Assembly (NCBI GenBank): GCA_018340805.1
Contig: JACMZG010001870.1
Coordinates: 51,924,617-51,988,616 of the forward strand
DNA: 64,000 nt
Reading direction: 5' to 3'
Origin: Microvelia longipes
Lineage: Eukaryota; Arthropoda; Insecta; Hemiptera; Veliidae
A program made the translations under genes and the position numbers. Of the stretch, positions 25,463 through 36,757 are shown piece by piece; the stretch's first letter is position 1, and every line of letters begins with the position of its first letter. The notes below the pieces were generated by a model. That model had not been told where the DNA came from and did not search any database. It was given only the letters and a program-made list of their open reading frames with translations.

Positions 25463-26655
25463 ATCACTGAAAGATTAGCAAACCACCTTAAGTTAAAGAG
25501 AATTAATGATGAAACAATATCCGTATTTGTTTTTGGAAATAATGAACCTAAAACAATTAATACTTGTACAGTACTTTTAAAAATTCAACTACAAAACAAA
25601 AAATACTTTGAACTAACAGCTAATGTCGTACCTATTACTTACAAAAATTTGACACAAATCACACTATTAACAATGTAATAGAAAAATTTCCGAACATAAA
25701 ATTCGCAGAATCGAATGCAGACGATTTAACATATGAAGGTGTAGATTTATTAATAGGTAACGGGTATTACTTTGACATTATTGACACAGATAAGATACAA
25801 ATTACTCCAGGACTTCATTTAGTCCAAACAAAGTTAGGATGGATCATCAGTGGTCGCAGCAACACATATTCCAAGAATGACAAAACATTATCATTTACAA
25901 TTAATTCCTTTGAGTATGATCCCCAAGATTATTATAATAACCCACCTGATTTCCCTATTACACACGACAGTAAAATAAATTTATCACAATTATGGCAATT
26001 AGATCAAATAGGCATCACAGAGAGTCCAATAGAAATTGAAGATGATTTTGCACTACATGAGTTCGCTAAAAGCATTCAATTAGTTAACGGTCGCTATAGA
26101 GTATCTTGGCCATGGAGGGAATATCCCCCTGATCTGCCTGATAATTATTATTTAGCTTTAAATAGACTGAAATTTCTTTTTAAAAAACAAAATTTAGATC
26201 TTTTACAAAAATATGATACAATTATTAATGAACAATTATCAAAACAAATCATAGAGAAAATAGATGAAACTACAGTAATAGGAAATATTAAACACTATTT
26301 ACCTCATCATCCAGTGATAACTCCTCTAAAGACCACAACAAAAGTTCGTATTGTGTATAATGCCTCAGCCAAAGCAAAAAAATCCGACAAAAGTTTAAAT
26401 GAATGTTTGATGAGAGGACGAGTACTAATGGAGGATTTATGTGGATTATTACTGAGATTTCGATTACATCCTATAATTTTAATAGGAGATATAGAAAAAG
26501 CATTCTTACAAATTGAACTGCATTATAAAGACAGAGATGTTACCAGATTTCTCTGGTTGAAAAACATTAGTAAACCACCTGATATAGATAATTTAGTCGA
26601 ATATCGCTTTCACGCGAGTAGCCTTTGGAGTCATTGCCAGTCCCTTTTTACTTAA
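25463..26655 (+). pseudogene. BEL/Pao protease remainder and N-terminal reverse transcriptase, frameshifted
   Basis: After the TAA the protease frame continues (ITERLANHLKL) to about 25650, where the frame shifts. From about 25672 a single frame is open to 26655. It contains YEGVDLLIGNGYYFDII and LVQTKLGWIISG (protease/connector), then the RT entry LPHHPVITPLKTTTKVRIVY, NECLMRGRVLMEDL and LIGDIEKAFLQIEL, with the first catalytic Asp in GDIEKAF. A one-base change near 26610 (in CGCTTTCACGCG) shifts the frame again just before the conserved FGVIASPF block, giving an early stop at 26655. Confidence 0.85.
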
Positions 26656-29365
26656 TGCAACTATCCAATTTCATTTAAATAGAACAAATGATGTTGTTGC
26701 ACAGGAAATAGCAGATAATATATATGTCGACAATATTTTTCTAAAAGCCAATACTATCCAAGAAGCTCATTATAAATATAATAGAGCCAAAGAAATTTTT
26801 GATACAGCTTCTATGAATTTAAGAGAGTTTAGTACTAATTCCAAAACTTTACAACAACAAATTGAAAATTCCGATTTAGCTACTGATACTGTTGTCAGTG
26901 TTCTGGGTTTGAAATGGAACACTGATCTAGACATATTGAGTTTAAAAGCATCTTTATTACCAGAAATTATTAGCATAACTTCAAAACGTGCAGTCCTTAA
27001 ATACATCGCGTCAATTTTTGATCCATTAGGATTTTTTTCACCTGTTGTATTGTTAGGCAAAGACTTTATTAGAACTTTATGGCAAAGAGAGATGAGATGG
27101 GATGACCAATTAAATGAGACACAGGCTAATACATGGAATGATCTCTATTCTAAAATAGAACCAGTAAAATCTATATTTATTCCTCGATGGCTTCAATTGA
27201 ATGAAGCTGAAGATGTTGAGTTAATAACATTTTCAGATGCATCCGCTTCAGCGTATGCTACAGTTTGCTATATAAGATTTAAACAAAACAATCAATATAT
27301 TTGCCATCTTATTTTTGCTAAATCACGACTTGCGCCAATAAAGACAGTTAGTATTCCGAGATTAGAACTTTTAGCAGTTTTGATAGGAGTTAGAAGTACA
27401 AATTTTATCAGTACACACTTGAGAATACCGATTAAATCTAAACTAATATGGACAGACTCTAGATGTGTTCTTCAATGGTTAAATTCAAAGAAACCATTGC
27501 CAGTATTCGTCGAAAAAAGAGTTCAAGAAATTAAACAAACTGTCAACATTTCCTTTAAATTTATTCCAGGCTCTGAAAATATTGCAGATTTAGCTTCCAG
27601 GGGATGTTCTGCTCTTGATTTAAAAACCAATAAAACTTGGTGGGAAGGCCCTAATTGGCTAAAACAAGAAAGTGTTGCTTGGCCTAGTTGGTCAAGTGAT
27701 AATGATATTGATTCATCTGAAATAGAAAACAATTCTCTGACTTCTGTAGATGACTCTTTGGTATGGCTTAATACTAGCAAGCATATATCACACTCCCCCT
27801 TCGATATTAGTTTAAATGATTTTTCAAAGTATTCCAAATTATTAAAAATTACAGAATTATGTTTAAAATTTGTAAACAACCTTAAGAAAAATTATTTGAG
27901 TTTTTTAGAATTGAGACGTATGAGTGAATTACTATGGATACGATACATTCAAACTCTTTATTATTCATCTCATATACATGCATTACAACACAATAAACAG
28001 AGTAGTAATATTAAGGATCAGTTAGGTTTATTCCTAGATGAGAATAATATTTTGCGATGTTCGGGACGGATACAGAACTCTACTTGTGGATATAGCCAAA
28101 AATTTCCTATTTTACTACCAGGGAAAAATAATTTATCAAAATTAATAATTCTACACTACCATACCATTAATCATCATATTGGGGTTACTCATACTCTGTG
28201 TGAAATAAGAAAAAAATTCTGGATTCCCCAAGGGCGATCCAATGTTTTTTGGACTCTAAAATCATGTTTATCTTGTAAACGAGTTGATGGTGGATCATTT
28301 GCTATGCCTCCATTTCCCCCTTTACCAGATATTAGAGTCGTTGAAACAGTACCTTTTCAAAATACTGGTTTAGATTATTTTGGTCCGTTGTTTTTTAAAT
28401 TTTGTAATAGTACAAATAACAATTGTTGGGTTTGTTTATTTACTTGTTTAGTGACAAGAGCAGTCCATTTAGAAATAACTTTCGACCAAAAAGCATCTGA
28501 ATTTTTATTAGCTTTTCGTAGATTTGTGGCTAAACGAGGGGCTCCAAAGGTTATACTATCTGATAAAGCAAAAATATTTCAGTTGACTAGTATCATATTA
28601 AGAGAACACGGACAAAGGACTGATCTACCAGACTTACATATAACAGAGTTTAGTCAAAATTTGGACATTGACTGGAAATTTACAACGGAATTTGCTCCTT
28701 GGCAAGGCGGTATGTATGAGAGACTGATTGGTATGGTAAAAAGAAGTTTGACAAAATCAATTGGACGAAAACAGTTAACACTTAGTCAATTGAATACTGT
28801 GTTAAGTGAAGTAGAAATTATTATGAATAGTCGACCGCTGGTGTATGTTGGCAATGAATTAGAACAAACTATCTTGACACCGAATCATTTTCTTGGAATT
28901 AAGTCTATGCTTTCAGTTTCAACAACACATGATTTCTCGTTAAAGGACAATACTCAAATTAAGACCCAATTATTAGATAGCTGGAAAAAGGGCCAAAAAC
29001 TATTAGATCGGTTTTGGGTACACTGGAAAGAAGAGTATTTAACGTCACTTATCAATAGACCTGCAAGGGCGACGTGCAGAAAAAATTGTATACGTAGAGA
29101 GCCTCGTGTGGGAGAGGTTGTCCAGTTACAAGAGGACAAACTACCAAGGAATAAATGGGTTGTAGGAGTGATAACTAATTTAATAAGGAGCAGTGATGGT
29201 AAAATAAGAACTGCGACAATTAGAACTGGAACAACTGAACTAACAAGAGCCGTAAAACACTTGTATCCGTTGGAAATTGAAGAAAGAAAAAGAAAGCAGC
29301 TGAGCAGACGCAGGCGGCTGGGAGTGTCATGTCATTACATGACAAGAAAAAATATGAAATTTTAA
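26620..29365 (+). CDS. BEL/Pao reverse transcriptase C-part, RNase H and integrase
   Basis: A long frame open from about 26620 (first Met at 26813) to a stop inside the 3' LTR. In order: the RT active-site block with YVDN in place of the more common YVDD (about 26725), the thumb/connection ending DPLGFFSPVVLLGKDFI, RNase H beginning LITFSDASASAYATVCYI and containing IWTDSRCVLQWL, then integrase. The integrase has the zinc-binding HHCC motif (HTINHHIGVTHTL...CLSCKR), the first catalytic Asp in NTGLDYFGPLF, the second in VILSDKAKIF, and the Glu in GGMYERLIGMVKR. The basic C-terminal tail (ERKRKQLSRRRR) continues into LTR sequence. No internal stop. Confidence 0.93.
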
Positions 29366-29463
29366 TTGTCATAATTTCATTGTTAAAAATATTAAATAGA
29401 TATAGTTAAAATTATACTAAATATTATATTAGATAGTTAACAGAAAAGAGACAGTTCTTTACA
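29325..29463 (+). repeat. BEL/Pao 3' LTR
   Basis: Identical to the 5' LTR. The integrase reading frame runs into it and stops at 29363-29365. It is followed by the target duplication GGCTC. Confidence 0.95.
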
Positions 29464-29469
29464 GGCTCC

Positions 29470-30621
29470 ACTCTGGATAGACAAACTATACTTTTCCTTC
29501 ATAATTTATGCTATATTTTCAGAACAAAATTGATTTTAAGTAGACGTGGCTCTTGGACTATTAATTTCGATTATTGCCAAAGATGGCAATAAAGAAAGCG
29601 GTATGCTATCGTAGTATTAAATTAAAATAAGCCTTTACAAAAGAAAATTCATAGGTATAAACTTTATTAAAAACTGGCTGTACAAAGCTTCAGTGGTGCA
29701 TTAGTTATTTTATAATAAAAATAAATTGTAATTTTCTTTATTGTAGTAAAATAAAAAAAGATTTATCAACAACAACAACAACAATACTATAAAAGAGAGT
29801 AATTAATATTTAAACTAAAAGAGTCCCATTAAATAAAGAGAGGAATGGAAAAGCATTTCCTCTGCTCTTCAAAGCAAAGAGACTCAAGGTTATGTTATCC
29901 TTTATATCCTCAGACTTAGAAAAACTATAAATAACTTTCTTTTTACCCCTGGAAACCCCTGTATAAGTTAGGTAAGTATATCAAGGAGAGCAATATTTCC
30001 TCGGTGGGTCGGCCATCTTCTCTGGGGACCATGGCCGGCCATTTGTTAGGCCACCTTTATAAGCAAGGTAACTTTTCTTCCCGTATTAAATAAGATAATA
30101 AATAAGGAGATTTCTTCTTCTCGTCCTTTAAAACAGTTTATTACAGAGCAACATATATATTATAGCTTTTTCTTCAAGTTTTAGATTAAAAAGGGTTATT
30201 AGAACAAATTAGTTAGTTTTATAGTATTGTATGAGTGCTTGCTTTAAAAAAAACTGTTAGATTCTCATAACACATGCATTTAATAGATAAATAATAGTCT
30301 TTTTGAAAACAAATATAATAAGTTTATAATAACAATGCCTCACTGATGTATAAAAATATAAACAACTATAATAAATAGAAGCATAAGTAATTTGAAATAA
30401 TATAATCTACCCCCAAAAAAATCCCTGTATTCTATATATTGGTTTATTAATAAACAATTGTTACATTTACCGGTAATTATTGAAATGCTTAAAATGTCTC
30501 TTATTTGGTTAGGAAGTTATTTTATGGATAAATATTCCTGACTTGTGCATATTTATGAGTATTAAGGTTGGTAGTGTTTAAATTATTTTTATTTCGTGTG
30601 TGTTGTAACCATGAGTGCCCC
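29470..30621. other. Intronic sequence, no gene seen
   Basis: AT-rich; ACAACAACAACAACA near 29769. A short GC-rich stretch at 30001-30060 (GGTCGGCCATCTTCTCTGGG) has no recognised identity. Confidence 0.5.
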
Positions 30622-30931
30622 CATAGAGATATATACTAGAGGGGGTATGGATATTGAGAGGCCTGAAGCATCATTTTGGGGCTCTCAGGGGCTCTGTGTA
30701 ACCTTATTGAAACCTCTTTTAAGAGCGAGTTAAGGTTATAATAAATCAATTGTTTTCGGCTTTCCGCACATTGATCATGTTTTGATTTGTATTTTTAACG
30801 TTCTACGATATAAGTTACTGTAATTATGTACTGATTATTTGATTCTATTTTATAAGCCAAGGTGGTCAGGTTACATTTTTAGTGTTTTAAAATTTAACCA
30901 ATTGGGCCTCTCTAGTAATACTATCTCTATG
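30622..30931 (+). mobile_element. TIR element family B, copy 1
   Basis: The ends CATAGAGATATATACTAGAG and its near-reverse complement (TCTAGTAATACTATCTCTATG) border 310 bp. Internal phrases TTTTGGGGCTCTCAGGGGCT, AATCAATTGTTTTCGGCTTT and CAAGGTGGTCAGGTTAC recur in inverted order at 60430-60756, so this is a dispersed short DNA element. A clear target duplication was not found. Confidence 0.7.
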
Positions 30932-30934
30932 ATT

Positions 30935-32505
30935 GCACTCCTTTATTATAACTAATAATGTCTTGCTGTTTGACACTTACTACATAATGGAGGAGATATA
31001 GAACGGTTTTACTCTTTGTTAGAATCGTAGAACGGTTTTTGCTGTATACAAAATAGACTATTTTCGCTATAGTCGTAATATTACTCTCAGGAAACAATTA
31101 TCTATAAGTAGAATAATTGAGGCAGAAATGGATTACTCAGCAATAAATTAAGCATTCTAAAGTAAATTCGCTCGGCTAGCGGATTCCCGTGCAAGAACTA
31201 TTTTATAGTTATAAACTAAAAAGTATAAATAAAACGATAAAAACTTATCAGAGGAATCAGCATTTAAAACCGGGTCTGTAAATATTGTTAGCTTGTATTT
31301 CAGGTATATAAAAGCTTCCTCCCTAGTAACCCCAGTAGCATTAAATAATTCCAGTAGAGTTTAAATTTTAATCTTTACTAACTTAATAGCGAATTTCAAC
31401 AATTAAAATTCGCTAAAAACGAAATACTGGAATATTAAAGAAGTGGAGAAAGTCACGCTTCTTCTTTACACTTTGATTCATTTTAATTAAAAAATGATAA
31501 AAATGCTTTAAAGTGATGCTTAGAAACTTAATACTTAACTCATCAAAAGAATGCTAAGTAGAAGATCTAACTTAGCAAGTATCTCCTGACTTTACTCTAC
31601 ACAGACACTGACAGGTTTACCTTAATACAGAGGAGAAACTAAGTTCTTATAAATTAAAGCAATACTTAGACGATTTTCGAACGTACTTAGCTAATCTTTC
31701 TTTAATTATCTGACCTAGATCAATATTGCCTTATATTTAAAGTTGTTAAAACACGGTGGTTGCTATTGTATCGTATACTTAGTTTAATACTTTTATGCTC
31801 ATGCATATCTATAAATATGATATTTTGGTTTTCAACAATATGTAATTTTAGATAAGTTAATAAGTTTGATGTTGAACCGTATGATGGTCACCATCAGGAC
31901 TCCAATTTTAGTTTGAACTGGTTATTTATATATAATAAAAATCGTTGACCAGGGAGAGAAGAGGACCAGAGAAGACCAGAGAATAGAGAAGAGGTTGTAG
32001 TACACTAGGATACAAAAAGGATACATCCTTTTTAATTCATGTCTTATAAGTCCGTTCTTGCATTATTAACCCAAAAAAACGTTAAAAATAAAAAAAATGC
32101 AAATTGTTATAAAATAAAAATTAATACATTTTTAAAAATTAATACATTTTTAAAAATATTTATATTTTATTAATATTTAGTTATTACCTAAATCCATTTT
32201 GAGTAAAAAAATAAACCAGAGGGGATTGAGAGGAGTTCTACTTACTTATAGGAATCCGGGGTAAGGTAAAAGAACCGAATTCTCTAAGGTTAAATTAATT
32301 TCTTTTTTTTAAGAGTAAGTAGACTTTTCTCTCTTATTTCTTAGGCCTCTTTAAAATTACTTTACTTTAAAAACCAGCAAAGCCAATATCCAGTTAGAGA
32401 CATTTTTTTCATTACGTCATAAAAGTTAAAATAATTTTTTACTTCTCTTATTTTTACTTCTAACCGGGTTCGTACCGTAATGTAAATGTACGTATTTTAG
32501 CTCTA
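30935..32505. other. Intronic sequence, no gene seen
   Basis: Includes a hairpin AGCGAATTTCAACAATTAAAATTCGCT near 31389 of the type that ends the tRNA-like repeat family, and TTCTAAAGTAAATTCGCTCGG near 31153. Otherwise featureless. Confidence 0.45.
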
Positions 32506-32602
32506 AAGTGTGTGTGTATGTGTGTGTAAGTATGTTTGCGTGTGTAAGTATGTTTGTGTGTGTAAGTATGTTTGTGTGTGTATGTAAGTGTGTGTGTGTG
32601 GG
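32505..32602. repeat. TG-rich minisatellite
   Basis: Several copies of GTGTGTAAGTATGTTTG in tandem, ending in (GT)n. The open frame across it is a repeat artefact. Confidence 0.85.
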
Positions 32603-33380
32603 ACCAGTTTATCCCAAAAATATTTGCTTATATTACTTCAGGTCCCTTTATAATTTTTTTAAACAATTTTTATGGTTTGTATTTTTATTAATAATTGGTA
32701 GGAAGAACGGCCCCTTGCTTTAGAAGAGCCCTATGCATTAAAGGGTCAGAGAAATATGAAGTTTTTATGCTTGTAATTCGTTAAGCTTATTATACTTTAT
32801 AAGCCTCTGTAAGCTTAAAATATGAAATTATAATTAAACCCCAAATAAAAGAATTATTATAGAATTTAGATAGTAAATATAAATTTCTAAAGCTGTTTGT
32901 TATTGTGGATTATAAATCTCCTCTGTCAAGCACAGATCTTCTACTGAGAAACATTCTTCTGAATATAGTGGCTTATCAACTAGAATTATTTTTATTTTAT
33001 TAGAAAAAGAGTTTTTTACAAAAAAAACACATTCTTGTCTAAAATAGAAAATGGGTCAAGTAAATATTTATGTCTTTGAAATATATGTCAACCAATAATT
33101 TAATATAACTAATATAATAATAATATTTTTAATATTAATTAATATATAAACAATTAAGAAAAAAATAAATTTTGATAAAAAATATAATTGTTTATTGTAG
33201 ACATAATTCTAATATCAAATATTTGAAAATTACGTTCACACTTAAAATACATTTAAATGAGTTATATAGTTTATCATTTGATACTACCGAGTTTTGCAAA
33301 ACAAAGTATAGTTGACAAAAAATAATTGTGCGAAAGATACCTTGGAAATGTAACCAGCAAAATGCAGTGATATGCAATTA
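32603..33380. other. Intronic sequence, no gene seen
   Basis: AT-rich, no coding or repeat structure I can name. Confidence 0.5.
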
Positions 33381-33384
33381 TTCA

Positions 33385-33429
33385 GGCTCTGTCGGCGACC
33401 TGATGAGTTAGACGTAACGAAACAGAGTG
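33385..33429 (+). ncRNA. Hammerhead-like motif with minimal stem I (candidate)
   Basis: GGCTCTGTC (33385-33393), six bases GGCGAC, CTGATGA (33400-33406), perfect stem II GTTA-GACG-TAAC (33407-33418), GAAA (33419-33422), then CAGAG, which pairs with the upstream CTCTG as stem III. All hammerhead core positions are present, in the order stem III, cleavage GTC, stem I, core, stem II, core, stem III. The oddity is stem I, reduced to about one pair. A mutated relative lies at 49299-49342 on the minus strand. Confidence 0.5.
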
Positions 33430-33597
33430 GAACAAGATATTATATTGAGCCTTCAATGATGACGAATGTCGAATGATGGAACCGAATTCCCAGATGTAGC
33501 ATTGCATTTTGCTTGTTACATTTCATACGTGTCTATCACATAATTATATTGTGTTAAATATTAATAAACTGCGTAGGCTTCCGCGGTTATTGTTATG

Positions 33598-33800
33598 AAG
33601 ATTTAGGTCTTCCGGTGGTGACCGCGTCAATGTAGATGAAGAATCAGACGTTTCGCTTCCACTGTGGGAGGCATCTTTAGGGATGTAGGATATCATGGGT
33701 AGAAACACAATGCTCTACAAAACTGAACACCACAGTGGAAGCGAAACGTCGGATTCTTCATTTACATTGACGCGGTCACCACTGGAAGACCTAAATCTTC
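33598..33800. repeat. Inverted repeat with CTGAAGA-family hammerhead remnants
   Basis: Left arm 33598-33669 and right arm about 33731-33800 are near-perfect complements (GACGCGGTCACCACTGGAAG in the right arm). On the minus strand the left arm and its inner flank hold CTAAAGA (mutated from CTGAAGA), TGCCTCCCACAGTGGAAG and GAAACGTC. The right arm has only the 3' half (GTGGAAGCGAAACGTC) on the plus strand. Likely a Penelope-type terminal repeat pair. Confidence 0.65.
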
Positions 33801-33804
33801 TTGT

Positions 33805-34440
33805 CAAATATTAAATGAAATAATTAATAATATAATATATATCATATTTAATAATTAATATATTTCACGTATTATATTTAAGTCTTAATCTCATATGATA
33901 AAGTTAGTTAAGAGTCCAATAAAGATAGACTAAGATACCTTCTACTTTTTTAGGTAAACGTATTATTTATGAGATATATAAAGCCGCGTCAATTAATTGT
34001 TTCGTTTCAATTTTTAGTGATTTTTAGTGATTTTTATTTTATTTTATTTTAGTGATTTTAAGAAATTTTAGACCTTAGAGATTTTATAGAGAACTAGAAG
34101 ATATGCAATCACTCAAAACAAACGCTACTTAATTTGACGTTTAGTTAAATTCAAAGGGGGGCACAAAACAACTTCAAGGGAGTTTATGCCAAATGGATTC
34201 CATATGGATTATACACATGTATGACCGCGTTATGAATGACGTGACGTCATAGGTGGCTTTGAATTGAAACAAACGAAGCAAAATATACAGGCGAGCTTTC
34301 TGAAATTATTTACTAGCTTCAAGTTTATTAATTTACGCAGAAATAAATAATTTTACACTTAACATGGTTGTAAATAATCAACATTTTCTTATGTGACGTA
34401 GGTGCTTATGTTACATTTTAATTAGTAAAAAAACATTCTA
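33805..34440. other. Intronic sequence, no gene seen
   Basis: Contains a hairpin of ATTAATAATATAATATAT around 33820-33870 and tandem TAGTGATTTTTA near 34014. No coding. Confidence 0.45.
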
Positions 34441-34447
34441 TTTCAAC

Positions 34448-34520
34448 ATTTCCGGTAGCTTCGTGGATACGCATTCGCTAAGAGTTTTGGAGGTCGTAGG
34501 TTCAATCCTACCATATTTCT
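34448..34520 (+). mobile_element. tRNA-like segment (SINE head)
   Basis: CCGGTAGCTTCGTGGATACG resembles a tRNA 5' region with an A box, and GTAGGTTCAATCCTAC is a perfect five-pair T arm with a B box. The anticodon region does not fold cleanly, so it is more likely a SINE head or tRNA pseudogene than a working tRNA. Confidence 0.5.
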
Positions 34521-34547
34521 CATGGAAATTATTAAATATAAATAATT

Positions 34548-34852
34548 GGCAGCTGTTTTGTCAAAAGAGAGATTTTTATTTAATTAAATATTTATTTTAT
34601 TTTTTTCATTCTGAGAATATAATTTAGTTCATCATACCTCTTTTCTCATATATCATTACAGGTTATGGGCCGAGATCACAGAGAAATAAATGAACCACAT
34701 ATGTGGTTTATTTATTTCACTGTGATCTTGGCCCATAACCTGTAATGATATATGAGAAAAGAGGTATGATGAACTACATTATATTCTCAGAATGAAAAAA
34801 AAAAAATAAATATTTAATTAAATAAAATCTCTCTTTTGACAAAACAGCTGCC
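34548..34852. repeat. 305-bp palindrome
   Basis: Arms 34548-34700 and 34701-34852 are reverse complements with few differences, meeting at CCACATATGTGG. The ends are GGCAGCTGTTTTGTCAAAAG and its complement. It could extrude as a hairpin or be a fold-back MITE. Confidence 0.88.
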
Positions 34853-34991
34853 AACATGAAGTAAAACAGCCACTTTCCTTAAGTATAAAAAATATGGCAG
34901 TAAATTGACCTTAAAAATAAATATTTATAATTATTTATAAATAATATTATAAAAAAGCGAAAAATTATGTAACTACATAATTTTTCGCTTT
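34853..34991. repeat. Palindrome flank and small hairpin
   Basis: AACATGAAGTAAAACAGCC to TTAAAAATAAATATT (34853-34925) is duplicated after the second half-palindrome (36018-36092). At 34954-34991 a separate hairpin AAAGCGAAAAATTATGTA pairs with TACATAATTTTTCGCTTT. Confidence 0.75.
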
Positions 34992-35271
34992 ATTTTCTTT
35001 AAGGGCTGTTTGGATTCATTAAGTTTTTAATGAAGTTTTCATTGTAGTTTGACAAGTATTAGTTGACTTAGTACGATCGAATGAGGAAATAATAACAGGA
35101 TGTATTATTTCCACCAATGAAGCGTAAAATCACGAGTAATTTTCTAAATTAATAAACATAATACTATATTCAAAAGTTTTTTTACATTTGTCGAAAATTG
35201 ACGTTATACCACAAAAAATCAAATTAACAAAAATAAAAATAATAATTGAACGAACGTAAGTGAGTTCTTTC

Positions 35272-35808
35272 CTTAGAATAATACTATATATAGAAGGAGC
35301 ACAGGACCGTAAACACAATGTAATTCCACTGATAACACGAAAGCCGGTTGACTGGTGCAACTAAGTAATGCTGCCAACCTGACAACAAAACATTATTTTA
35401 AATATGTGTCATAAATATCTATTAATGAAGAAAGACCGTAAAGAACAAATATAATAATTTAAAACACCTGCTGAGTATTTAATAAACCCGGTCTTAGATG
35501 GCAAGAGGGTGGCGGAATACAAGAATCTACATTTAGTTGACGAGAACTACTTTTAATATAATTTTAATAAATACATTAAACTACAATTTAAAATGCTTTA
35601 AATAGTGTAATGCACCGATGTTTATATTAGTATTTTATGAATAATCAATCATCAATTAATTATAGAACATAATAATTCAGCAACCGGAAGTATTGCCAAC
35701 TTTTTTTAGAAAATTGTATATTGTTAGGGTGCAGCATTACTTAAGTGCACCAGTGACCGCTTTTCGTGTTATCAGTAGTGCTCCTTCTATATATAGTATT
35801 ATTCTAAG
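35272..35808 (+). mobile_element. MITE copy 2 (TIR CTTAGAATAATACTATATAT, perfect 8-bp TSD)
   Basis: 537 bp with the same termini and subterminal repeats as 8789-9305, in the same orientation. The target duplication GTTCTTTC is perfect (35264-35271 and 35809-35816). Long subterminal inverted repeats (ACTGATAACACGAAAGCC on the left, complement on the right) make it strongly fold-back. No transposase. Confidence 0.93.
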
Positions 35809-35872
35809 GTTCTTTCATTTCAGAAGTAACTAAGCTGTATAATTTTTGTTATCCAGCAATAGCAGACTCTTA

Positions 35873-36092
35873 TGTGGTTCATTTATTTCACTGTGATCTC
35901 GGCCCATAACCTGTAATGATATATGAGAAAAGAGGTATGAACTAAATTATATTCTCAGAATGAAAAAAATAAATAAATATTTAATTAAATAAAAATCTCT
36001 CTTTGACAAAACAGCTGCCAACATGAAGTAAAACAGCCATTTCCTTAAGTATAAAAAATATGGCAGTAAATTGCCCTTAAAAATAAATATTT
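35873..36092. repeat. Half-copy of the 305-bp palindrome plus flank
   Basis: Begins at the palindrome centre (TATGTGGTTCATTTATTTCA) and runs through CAGCTGCCAACATGAAGTAA to TTAAAAATAAATATT, repeating 34700-34925 in direct orientation. The MITE at 35272-35808 lies between the two copies, so the segmental duplication spans or pre-dates that insertion. Confidence 0.85.
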
Positions 36093-36094
36093 CA

Positions 36095-36755
36095 ATAGAA
36101 AATAATAAAAACAAATTGTTGCAGATAAAAAAAAATTAAAAAAATCAGGTGCCCTTATAACTATATAACATCATAACTATATCAAGTTATAAAATCGATA
36201 CTTATTCATTTGCATAACATGACTAAGAAAATATTTATATTTAATGACAATATAGAAAATATTATTATATTACTATATATTAATTACTATTATTATTATA
36301 ATATTATTAAACAATGAATAAGAGTTATAGATTGACATAAATATTTGTTCTGCAGCACTTTTTAGATGAGAATTATGATTTTAATTATCTGGAATGTTAA
36401 CTCTTGCCGAGGGGCCCGCAGTCATTATTTAGTTAAAAACCTCATAATAGCAACATTTTCTCTTGAAGAATCCTCTGTCATTAAACCATGTAAAAGATTT
36501 ATAAAATTTCAAGAGCTTATTATTAATTTTGGTTTGCTTTGACATCGTCAAGGTGAGTTCGGCTGAAGTACTCAAATGTAAATATCTCTCAGAACAATAG
36601 CTATTGATGCACTAAGTAGTGATCAATTTTGTTCCTGAAGCATGAATTAAGGAACAAAAATTGTAAGCTAAATTGGTAGCCGAGGAAATTTATTTTCCGA
36701 TGTATAATCGACGGAAATAATAGTTATTAGTACCAGAGGCGTAGATAAGTAAACG
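36095..36755. other. Intronic sequence, no gene seen
   Basis: AT-rich, with short ATTATTATTAT runs near 36280. Nothing recognised. Confidence 0.5.
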
Positions 36756-36757
36756 TT

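Larger units (their letters stand above)
23693..29463 (+). mobile_element. Complete BEL/Pao LTR retrotransposon (5,771 bp, TSD GGCTC)
   Basis: Two 139-bp LTRs (23693-23831 and 29325-29463) read identically base for base. The flanks are GGCTC at 23688-23692 and at 29464-29468, the 5-bp duplication usual for BEL/Pao. The internal region encodes, in order, gag with zinc knuckles, aspartic protease, reverse transcriptase, RNase H and integrase, but in at least four broken frames. The element is inserted antisense to the host neurexin gene. Identical LTRs indicate a very recent insertion. No envelope gene is seen. Confidence 0.96.

Noticed and set aside
27523..27879. Minus-strand frames inside the BEL element (also 26770-27060 and 28954-29139)
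   Set aside because: Antisense shadows of the RT-integrase frame.
35130..35360. Peptide shared with 62829-63053 (STGFRVISG...LRSCAPSIYSII)
   Set aside because: It is translation of the MITE subterminal repeat; both copies sit at element ends and have no transposase motifs.
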